64,000 nucleotides of DNA from Doryteuthis pealeii (taxonomy: Eukaryota; Mollusca; Cephalopoda; Myopsida; Loliginidae), in the NCBI GenBank assembly GCA_023376005.1, contig CM042147.1, positions 126,421,690 to 126,485,689 of the forward strand, read 5' to 3'. This document shows, piece by piece, positions 20,785 through 32,700 of this stretch (position 1 is the stretch's first letter; each line of letters begins with the position of its first letter). The translations under genes were made by a program, and so were the position numbers. The notes below the pieces were generated by a model, which saw only the letters and a program-made list of their open reading frames with translations, was not told the origin of the DNA and did no database searches.

Positions 20785-23700
20785 GTAAGTGCAAACAGCT
20801 GTTTAAAAATAAAATTTAAAACCTTTGTTTTTTTTTTTTGCAGATAAAAATATGAATTTAACATTTTTGAAAAAAAACAAATGATGTTCAAAAAGGTTAA
20901 ATTCATACTGTCGGATTAACTTCCATTTATTTTCACATTCAGATAAAAATATGTAAAGCGTGTATTTACCCAACCCCTCCATCACAGTCTGCCGGATCAT
21001 AACCCCTGTAGGGGATTATCTTCCTTTTGCTGGAAGAGTTGTCTTCTCGCTGCGTTGCTGTTTGTTCCCACTAGGGGGACCTCTGGTATTTAAGCGAGTT
21101 CATTCAAACGCTGCTTCCTCTTTTTAGCTGGATCTTCTCAAGAACTGCTATGGGCTTGAATCTATCTACCTCCCTTCTCGGTGGGGCTTTTGCCCCCCCC
21201 CCCTACATTACTGTAAGTCTTTATACAGCATGGACTATCCTTTAGTTCCATGTCTGTAACATTTATATGTTAGGTACATTTGGGTATCTTGTTTATACCT
21301 AAATATTGTATATGTATTTACATGTTCTATTTTCCTGTACATTATGTATCTCATCGTTTCCATGTGCTGTTATATATATTAAATGTTTTGTCTCACAACG
21401 TGTCGGAATTGTATGTTATTCAATTATCAAACTTGAATCTTACACCCCGAAATACCAACTCTGAGAAATTCATTTCTTTTTTAAGACCATTTTCCTAGCA
21501 TCCTATTTGTAAAAATAAATCATAGCGTCTCTCTACTTTGGTTTGGTTTGGTTTGTTTTATGGCATATCAACCTCAGTGGGTCATTTAATGCCGATGAAG
21601 TTTTGAAATAAATCAATTCTTAATGGATAATACAATTTTTTTATAAATACATTTTTCTATTTAACCCATAGATGGGACCCTAACAGGTACTACCACTCCG
21701 GGTCAGAGTGGACCAGGGAGCAATGGTGATGAAGGGGTGCTCCACATTCCCCAAACCTCCAAAACGGGAACCTCACCATTAGATAGAGTTTAACGTCATT
21801 CCCGGGACATGTAGACCCGCAGCCACCGCCTTCTAGCACCCATACGATAAAAAGGGGTTGGGGCTTGCCCTAAGGGCAATAGGGTTGGGAAAATCATATA
21901 GGTGCTAGGGCTTGACATGGCCAGCCGATTGATCGGAGAGGGCCTCTCCGACCGCCCGTCTAGCCCAAGATAGGGCCAAAGTGGAGTATTGCATGTCATG
22001 AACTGCTCATCCACCTGGGTTCTATCTTTAAGCATCACGGGTCGCCACCCACGGCCAACAGGTGGCCCCATTGGGGGAGTCTTATCCCTCTGCAGAGGTG
22101 CATTCTAACGCCCCAGCCGACAGGGCGGTCTCTACTTTGGGATTTTACATCATCTAATAGTTTTTATACGTAAAATGTGATTTTAATGCTTTTATCACTT
22201 GTGCGTTATTCTGCATTCTAATGCAAAAAAGATAAAATTAAACATTCAAGATATTTAAATTCATCTCTTCTCTCTTTGCAGGGGCAATTTTACAAAAAAT
22301 GGATCTTCCTGTTCTGGCGGAATTTTGGCTCCGAAAAGCCACACAAATATCCCAGAACGAAGATATAGAATCGGCCTATGCATTCCAACAGATCCGTGTC
22401 AGTCGTCTGTACGATCCACTTTGCCTCGGGTTCCCAGTAAAAGTGACCTACTCCCAGTACGGAAAGTGCATTGTTGCCATAGAAGACATCGAACAGAATG
22501 GCGTTATTTTCAAAGACAGTCCGCTCGTCATTGGGCAGGCCACTGAGACAATCCCGTTGCATCCGACATGTGACAACTGCGGCTATTCGCTCTTAGAACC
22601 ACACCACTATTTTGGTGACGATATGAACACAATGAGCGACAGTCTAAAAGATTTGGTGGACCAATATTGGCCAAAGAGAGCGAATATCGTTTGTGAACAT
22701 TGTTTCCGGGAAAAGTATTGCAGTAAAGCGTGCAAACAGGAAGCTTGGGAAGGATATCATCGAGTGCTCTGCCCAAGCAATAACCCTGAATCCAAGTGAG
22801 TCTCTTTAACATATCTTAACAGTTTTTTTTTGTTTTGTTTGATGGCATATCAACCTTGCTGGGTCATTTAATGCCAAGAAAGTTTTGAAATAAATTCATT
22901 CTTAATGGAATCCTAGTCTTTAGATATGTATAAGAAATAAGGGTAATTTATGAGGAAGTGCGTCCCGGTCTCCTGCCTCAGAAATTGCTACCCGGTGACT
23001 ATTAAAATAACGTCCCCAGCTATGTCGGTGTTACGTGAAAGAAAACAACCAACTTAGGGCGTTAAATGTATTTTAGAGGGGGGTCTCTTTTTTGGCGTAA
23101 TTCTTATTTATTTATCGTAATTTGTCGTAATTCTTGTTCATTTATAGAAATTTGTCATAATTCTTGTTTATTTATCGTAATTTGTCGTAATTCTTGTTTA
23201 GATATGAAGATGGATATATAGTTTGGAATAGACTGAGATAGATAAACAAAATAATATAGATAGATATGAACAAATGGAGATAGATAGATAGATATTTTCG
23301 ACAAGTAAATGTATTTGGAGGGGTCACTTCTTTTTTGTCGTAATTCTTGTTTATTTAAACTAAAAACAAGACATTAAACAAACATGAATAAAAGAAAATC
23401 TGAGACGACATAGCTGGGGACGTTATTTTAATAGTCACCGGGTAGCAATTTCTGAGGCAGGAGAACGGGACGCACTTCCTCATAAATTACCCTTTAACAT
23501 ATCTTACCAGTTTTTTTTTTGTTTTGTTTGATGGCATATCAACCTTGGTGGGTCATTTAATGCCAAGAAAGTTTTGAAATAAATTCATTCTTAATGGGTA
23601 CTCAATTTTATTATGAAACTCATGTGGTTAAAACGAACTTAATGGACCTAAATTCCACCATTGTATGTCACCCCGCTGAAAGAAAAAAATACCAGAAATC

Positions 23701-26700
23701 AGGGAATTAACCGAATTTTATGAAATTTTCTGTGCTGATATGTAATTGAATAAAAAATATAATGCACCAGTTATTTTATTTAAAAACTTTTACAGTTTTT
23801 CAGGTCAGTTAACTTTGAACCACGTATCTTTGTTATGTCCCAAAGATACTAATAGGTATTACCATTCCAGGTTAGAGTGGACCTGGGAGTAATGGCAATG
23901 AAGGGGCACTCAACACTCCCCATAGCTCCAGAATTGGAACCTCACTAGTAGATGCAGTTTGTCATACTCAGGACACTAACGCCATCAGCCACCACATTCT
24001 AGCAAATATATGGGGGGGGGTATTTGCCTCATACCCCACTTGTATGGGCTGGGCACAAGGCCTCGTTTTAACATGGGTCCACCCACAAGCCAAAGCTCAT
24101 GGGTGGGAAAGAACAAAATTGCATCGATCCCTTTGGCATTCCCCCTCAAGGGGGGCGCCTCAGGCACTGGGCAATAAACCCAGCCCTTCCCCTTTAAGTC
24201 AAAGGGGCAGGTATTGCCTGGGGGGATAGCCCCCTGGGATCAACGCTATTAATTGAACACACCGGTCCAGTGGCCAATGCACACCGGACCCCCGTCCCAA
24301 AGGACGGGTTATTAGTGTGTTTTTTATATATTTTAGCAAATATATGATATAAAGGGTTGGGGGTTTGCCATAAGAGCAATACGGTCAGAACAATCATATA
24401 GGTGCTAGAGATTGACGTGACCAGCCAACTGAGCTGAGGGGCCTCTCCAACCGCACGTCTAACCCAAATAAGAGGCCTTCACTCCCTATTATGTTATACA
24501 GCAAGACAATGCAAGACATACCGCCTGAACAATCTGGATTAAGCTCCAGGAACTTGTGGGAATTTAACCAATACCACACCCAGCATATAGTCTGCACCAG
24601 GGGTTCTCAAACTTTTTAGTCCGTAGACCCCTACAAAAATTTGATTGACCTATCATGGACCCCCTCCTTATATACCCCAGTCCACCTTGCAGTTTTGTTG
24701 CAACCATTTATGTAATTAATGAATTCTGCACAAACATTTATGTAAAACTTAATTGTAAAATAACCGTAAAATAAACAGTAAAGTAAGCATAACACATAAA
24801 AAAGAGATTAAAATATTTAATACTAACTTAATAACTTAACAAGTAAGTACATTTCCTAATGTGATGGGTGAAGCTGATGACTTTTGATAAGTTCATGAAT
24901 ATTGGGCTTAAACTTTTGAAAATATATCATCATGAGCATGTTTTCCAGGATTCTTGTGGAATTGATTTCTTCTAATTACTAAGAAAGCTTAGGAATTTCC
25001 ATAGATTCCTTGTAGACCCCTAATACTTATAGCCCCCCTGAGTTGTTATATAGACCCGAGGGAGTTTACTTAGACCACTTTGAGAAATCCTGGTCTAGAC
25101 CTAGTTGGATTATAACTTGTTCCAATCCATGGCTCACTTCCTACACTAGTGGCACTTTGACAACCAAGAGGAGGTGGAAGCTTCAGTGAAGGAGTTCTTT
25201 GCCTTGAAGGACAAGAACTGGTATGAGCGTGGGATAAAAAAAAATGGCAGAAAGGTGGATTCAGATGGTTCAACATGATGGCCTCTACTTTGAATGCTAA
25301 ACTACTGTTTTTTTTTTTTTGTAACTTGAAGAATAAAGCAAATAAAGTAAAAATAAAAAAAAAGTAAAATGGGTAAAGTAGCCTATTGTCAGTATCAGCC
25401 AAACAGTGAGGGAGTCTATTCCCTTTCACTAGTGCTAGACCAGTGAGATTGTTTTTGTGTCTGAGATGGAGCACCACACCTACTGTCAGCTCCCCACTTT
25501 ACCGCACAGATCAGATTACCCATGGTGTGCTAATGTGCTGAGTTGGTGAAGGCTGGTATTAAACCTAGAACCTTGTAGTTCCTAGGCGGATGGTCTACCA
25601 ACTGAAAGTTACCAAAATATTGCAAAACTTTTGACTCGTATTTCAAGGGGGTCACTTCAAAACACTAGCTTAGTTCTAGAAAGTCAAATAGAGTCACCCT
25701 CATCAGGCCAGTTTGAAAGACCATCCCCAAATGAACGAAATGGTAATTCAACTATCTTCACAGAAGTGAAAATTAGTATTTCAAGAGGGTCTCACCAAAA
25801 CTTTACCTTAATTCGAGAGGCTCAACCAGGGTCACCATTAACAGCTCAGTTTGAAACTAACAAAACTTCAAATCCCTGGACAAATAACATATTTTTTAAC
25901 AGTGATAACAATCTGACATTCCCAAGTACGGAAGCACCAATTCTCCATAATAAATCTATTAGCTTTCTCTCAGAAATTAGAGAAAAAAGCAACAGTGATA
26001 TTGTCCATAGTAATTCTCTTATGTCTAACCAACTGAAAGTTACCAAAATATTGCAAAACTTTTGACTCGCCTTAATCCAATCATGGTTGCAAGACGGATA
26101 TTAATTTGTTAATATCATATTTTTTGTTCTAAAAATCAATTTGATCTTGTAAGAAAATTCAGTAAAAAATATTTTCAGTGGAGAGTGGGGCTAGTTTCCA
26201 ATAGGTAATCTAGGCCAGGATTTTTCAGTGGGGGTCATGGAGGCCAAATTTGAAAAATGGGGGCCCACAAAGAGGCTACAGGAAATTTAGGACCCACAAA
26301 ATATATACATCGAGTATTTGGTGATTAATGATTATTTAAAATATTAAACTTATTTCGTTAAAATTTTAAATAAATCTAAACCATTTTGTGAACATAAATA
26401 TTTATTGTATTTTTGTTAAAATGTGATCTATGCAAAGTAACCATTTTTAGTTTTTAATTTCTTAAAATCTAAAACTCCATTTTATTCTTTAAATTCAGAC
26501 TAGGAGAAGGAAAACTCTCTTCTAGTATTATTTGGATTATTCGGACTATTGTCCTCATCTTCATTGTTATCTGTACAATGTTTCGGAAAATGTGCCCTCC
26601 GGCCTTCTTCAGGTATTTCTTGTCAGACTCAGGAACTTTCTCAGGCTCAGGAATCTTCTATTCGAACTTGGGAACCTTCTTGTTGTAATCGAGAGCCATC

Positions 26701-29700
26701 ACGGAACTTTGAACCTAACCCTTTATTCAGTTCACAGGGGTATCCTGTTCTCATTCTCATAGTTGGGATACAGGTGTTAAGCTGTGTTAATTATTATTCT
26801 ATATTACTGCTGCCCCTGACCAGGATTGAACCTGCAGTCTAGAGATAACTATCACTTAGAACAGTCTTAACCTAACTCCTTTATCCACTAGGCTATGTGT
26901 CCAATTGGACAATTGGTAACTTTAAACCTAACCCTTTATTCAGTCCACAGGGGCATCCTGTTCTCATTCCGCTAACCATCAAAAATTCCGAGAAACTCCA
27001 TTTTATTTCTTAAATTCAGATATTTTTTCACTAACTTGTCTTTCAATTTTTTTGTAATTGTTTATTTATCTTTGATTTACAATTGGAGTTTAGTATAAAT
27101 AAAAAATGTAAAAAGAAATGCCATTAGGTGTCTTTTGAAATGGAACTATCAATTATTTCAAAAGAAAACTGACCTTTAAAAAAAAAAAAAAAAAAAATTA
27201 GTTTGTTGCTCAGCCAAAAATAAACAAAAACATTTCTTTAGCTATTTGGGACCCCCCCCCAAAAAAAAACAGAAGGATGGTTTGCCATCAACAAAGAAAT
27301 AAAGAAAGTTTCAAGTAACTTTTCTTTCTGCATTATTCCCGTTTCAATTTAGTGCTTTAAGAATTATCTCAAAGAAAAACTGGGGTTATTTCTCATAAGT
27401 CTAACATAAACAAAGGGGAACCACCCTTGACTGATAAATTATTTATTTTCCCATTAAACTAACCCAAAACTCGTCTTTTTCCCCCCTTTTTTTTTATCAA
27501 TAAATAAATAAATAATTTATCAGTCAAGAGTGGTTCCCCTTTGTTTATGTTGGAGTTATAGGAAATAACCAAAACTGGACTTTCCATTTTCTTTTAAATG
27601 GTGCAAAATTTCTGTTGTATATAAAATGCTCATCTTATCTTGCAATTTCCTGGGTTAAATTATAAAAAGTTCATTTTCTCCTTTAACTCAAACTAGCAAA
27701 ATAAAAAGACGCCCTCAGGTAGATGTAAAAATTTTTAAAAAGATATCGCCTGAGGGATGGGAGCTGAAAATTCAATGTCATAGAGTGTGTACCATAAGTA
27801 TGTAAAATTGTAAAATTTATTAAAGAAGTAAAAAAAATAAATAAATAAATAAAGACAATTTGAAATGGAAACAGTTCCGATAACTTTAAATATTATATTA
27901 GAATAAAACAATCTATATATAAATATATAACGCCGGGCATCTATTTATTGAAACAATGAGGATTGTCTAACGTTGCATGCTCACATTTTGAGTATATTTA
28001 TTCTATGTTATGATGTTGGATTATGTGTTGGGTAATGTGACGTAAGCAGTTTTTGACAAAAAACAGAAGCGAATCTCCATTATTAATAGATATCAAAAGT
28101 TTCCTAGGTAAAGATTTAGTTTAGTAAAAAAGTTTTTTTTATAAAAAAAAATGTATGTATGTATTTTGATGAGTTTTAAAATGAACTTAACTAATTTCTT
28201 CAGGAACTTAAAAAAAAAAATTATACTAATAGTTAGTATAAATATAGTACTATTTAAACATAAACAACAGAAATGTAAAAAGATCAATTTCCGTCTCGAA
28301 AAGGCCTGCATAGGTCGATTTTTAACTTTTAAAAAAAATCAAATTCTCTCAAACAGCAAAAGTTGATATAATAAATACTGATACCAAAAACTAGATCTCA
28401 TACTTGCACCATTGTTTGAGGAAATAGCATCAAAGATCGTCTAGGAAAATCCACCAAAATTCCTCGTTTTCCAACATTTAGCCTTGAAATTGGTTAGAGA
28501 ATTTAGCAATTTCAATATCTAAAACAGAAAACCTTGTCAATTTATACGAAATGAATAAAATATAACTAGAATTCAGTCTTTAATATTACTATTTTCCATG
28601 ATGTATTAAAATGACAGAGTGCGATGGAGGATGGGGGGTTAAGTCCCCCCCCCCAAAAAAAAATGTTGATAACCTCGGATCCATACTATCATGGAGAAGA
28701 TAATGTTTTTTGTGAAAATTTAAACAATTTTTCATATAATGGTGTTTTTTAAAATTATTTTTTATCAAACTTTGTTTTACTTATTTAGTTTGCTGTATGA
28801 CGTTCGAGATGGAGATGGTATGGCTACTAATCCGGATAATCGATCGAGAGAGGAATTCTGGGGTGGCCATTTTAGCCCCATGATTATCCCCCGAATCTAT
28901 GCATCGATCATCAGCCATGCCCAGAAAATGATGGAAGCAGAAAACCTGTCGGAACCCACACAATTGCACTGGGCAATTTCCTTGGCACCCTACAGAAGGT
29001 AACTATCAACTCTTTTGACTACTTATATTGTAAAGGTTTTTTTTTTTAACCACACAATATTTTTTTAGACCGTTTGAGACAGGTTAGTTTTATCCTACTG
29101 ATCGGCATGTGTGTTACATCGGCCATGGTTATGGCTATCCTGTCCAGTATGAGAGGAACTGCGGGATCGGAGCAACCATTCACGTGCTCGCTCAAACGAG
29201 CGGTGATGCCAAGCTGCCTCAGTGTGTTACGATCCATCCTAACGAAATTCTCGAGTTACTCCTTGATCATTAGGGAACAGTTGCCTCCCATTACAGATGC
29301 ATTGTGGTAGCTAGGACTGGAAATGGGACTTCCACTATGTTACACATGGATTGGTACGTGAGCTAGCTGTTTGCATATATTATATATATATATATATTAC
29401 CACCCTCTCACATGAGCAGGATGCAACACAAGGTCAATTTCTTAAGCGGAGTTTAACAGATTTGAAATCAGAGTTTTCCTTCTCCTAGACTGGTTACCTA
29501 ATCATGGTTAAAGAACCCAGTCTATCCTATTTATCCATAGCTGGAGGGAGAATTGGATTCATACCTTTCCCAAGGGTATTAGCGCCATGTGTAATGCAAA
29601 CAGCTTCGACCAGGAATTGAACTCGGGTCGACGAGTCCTTTTCTTTCGACTCTAACCATTACACCACATGCCTGGTAGCATATAAGTGGAGCTCTTATGT

Positions 29701-32700
29701 CAGTGTTTGGGTAGAAGCATTTCTTTACTTTGGGTTAAATTTCCAACAACCTGGTCTTGCATTTTCATTCAGTGCTCCACATTTTATTTGCATGTACAAA
29801 CATAAAAAATAAGGCCCAACTATTGACAAAGTTGGAATATTGCAAGTTAATGATATTTGTTCTGCCACTACCATTCACATCCATATTTTCTATTACAAAC
29901 ACATGTTCATACCACATACACGCATACTTACTTATTCACATACATGCTATGATCCTTTTTTATCCGACACCATTTATTTAACCCATTTTCTGCAACAGAC
30001 TTATTTCGGTGACTGACTTATTTCTACAACCCTGTGTAATTGGGTCAGACACTTGACTATACACATGCACAACTCACTTTTTCTACGTGACTAGATCACG
30101 TGAACATTTGGTCCCTTTGCCGTGCTTTTTGAACAATTGCCAGTAACTTCAACAATCGTCAAACAGAAAAGACGCATCCCTGATCTCTGCAGAACACAAC
30201 ACTTTTTTTTAGTCACTCCTCTTTGTACGGTCTGTTGAGAACTTTGAATTTTTCCCTTTGTATCCTTTTGTAAACTTGTTCGTTTGTGTTCATCAATATA
30301 TATATATTTATCATTCTTGTTCATTCCATCGTCTTCAGTTTTCCTTTTTTGTTGCCTTATTTAATTGTTAACTGTTTTCTTAGACCGTCTTTGTCAAGCT
30401 ATCTGTCAAGCTATGCAGTCTAGCAATACAGAATAATATTACTTTTGGAATTTTTCCCTTTGTATCATTTTGTAAACTTGTTCGTTTGTGTTCATCAATA
30501 TATATATATATATATAAATTTATCATTCTTGTTCATTCCATCGTCTTCATTTTTCCTTTTTCGTTGCCTTATTTAATTGTTAACTGTTTTCTTAGACCGT
30601 CTTTGTCAAGCTATCTGTCAAGCAATGCAGTCTAGCAATACAGAATAATATTACTTTTGGAATTTTTCCCTTTGTATCATTTTGTAAACTTGTTCGTTTG
30701 TGTTCATCAATATATATATATATATATTTATCATTCTTGTTCATTCCATCGTCTTCAGTTTTCCTTTTTCGTTGCCTTATTTAATTGTTTACTGTTTTCT
30801 TAGACTGTCTTGGTTAAGCTATCTGTCAAGCTATGCAGTCTAGCAATATAGAATAATATTACTTTTGGTTGATTGGTTGAATTTTACATGTTAACCCTTG
30901 GATTATTTTATGCCAAAGACGTTTTTATTTTATTTCTTCTTGTTGGGTATTCCAATTTTTTAAAAACATTTTTTATCTATTTAACCCATAGATGGGTCCC
31001 TAACAGGTATTACCACTCCGAGTCAGAGTGGACCTGGAAGTAATGGCAATGAAGGGGTACTCCACAATCTCCTAAATCCCCTCACCACTAGATGCAGTTT
31101 CACATCTTACCCAGGGCACATTACTTTTGTGGAAAAAAAATAAATAAATGTAAAAAATAAGAGTCGTGTAGATGATATATCAATATTTGAAAGATTTTTG
31201 TTGGCATTTAAAATGTTTTGATTATTAAATATATCTACAAGGTGTGTCAAAAAAGTATGGAGATTTTTTGTACTTTTTGACACACCTTGTATTCTGAAAA
31301 AATTAAAGTTCCATTCATTGTTCATTTCTATCTTGGTAAATACAGCTTCAAACTTGGCACTTTTATGACACAACTGGTATTCTAATAAAAATAAATAATG
31401 CTCCATTCATTGTTCATTTCTATCTTGATAAATACAGTTTCAAACCCAGCACTTTTATTACACACCTTGTATATGGTGTAGAGGATGTAAAAAGATTTTA
31501 ACCATTAAAGTAATAATAAATATAGACAGATTGGACCAAGTAACCAATAAGCCCCCAAATCATCAACTTAATGAAAGGTTCATATTTTAACTCTACACCG
31601 GTAAGTTTTGCTTTCAAATATTTGAAAATAAATGAACAGACGATTTTTGCAATTATATTGTATCTGACAAAAACAAATTTTACAAATTGTGTGATACTAT
31701 TTCTGAACGACATCCTTTTATTAAAATAAGCATTAAAATATTTTGTAAATATAAACTATTTTTATTTAGATAAACATAATTGCATTTCTCTTCTGATTAA
31801 GTAAAAACTATTTTAGTATGAAAACGTCTTTCATCTTTTTTTTCATTGTAAGTGCTGAAAAATATTCATAAATTTCTGATTAAAAAGTATTTATTTAAAA
31901 AAAGATTTTGCTATTGAATTTTAATTTGATTATGTTTACCAACCATCTATTTATCTAATTTATTGTGAATTCAATATCTCCATAAACTTTTAATTAAAAT
32001 CATTTGTTTACAAAAGTTTGGAAGTGGGAGTTACCGGTGATGAGTTAAAAATATGAACCTTTCATTAAGTTGATGATTTGGGGTGCTTATTGGTTACTTG
32101 GTCCAACAGACTTTATTTTTTAACCTATCAAGTCATTTAATGCTAATTTTTTTTCTCTCTCTCTTTTTATTTAAAGGTTTGTATCATTTGGCAGTTCAAA
32201 GGCCGTGCAGAAGAACCCACTTTTTTTCAGTTTGATCCAGAAGCTTTTCAGCAGTTACAAACTAAAGTTTGAGATCAAACAAACGGACTTTGAGGGACGC
32301 TACAACCAGGCAACATGTAACCTGCAAGCATTTGGTCCTTACACATCCCCTTATCACACATTCCTGTCCAACCTGCAGGAAGCCGAGATGGACGTCCACG
32401 TTATGCAAATGATACAGAAACTGAACGACAAACCACCGCACGCCTCCCTTGCCAGCCTTTTCCCGTTGCATGCCTGCACCAACCACTCGTGTGACAACAA
32501 TGCCGACATATTAGACGGAGAGGTGCTCGGGAGGCCGGGTATTTGGGTGATGGCGAATCGGAAGATCCGGAAAGGGGAAGAAATCAATATTACTTACATC
32601 GATACATCGATGCAACAGAAACTAAGGCGGGCTTGGCTGTACAGGTCATTCCACTTTTGGTGCAACTGCACTCGGTGCGAATTTGAAGGAAGCGATGCGA

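Noticed and set aside
21007..21444. Endogenous retrovirus
   Set aside because: Only a single LTR with a 4 bp duplication; no gag, pol or env sequence nearby.
28739..28788. Alternative start for a separate gene at ATG 28739
   Set aside because: It reads through a typical intron end; phase and acceptor at 28789 fit the four-exon gene exactly.
29046..29310. Possible extra exon between exons 3 and 4
   Set aside because: Exon 3 and exon 4 join in phase without it, and no good acceptor-donor pair frames an open stretch.
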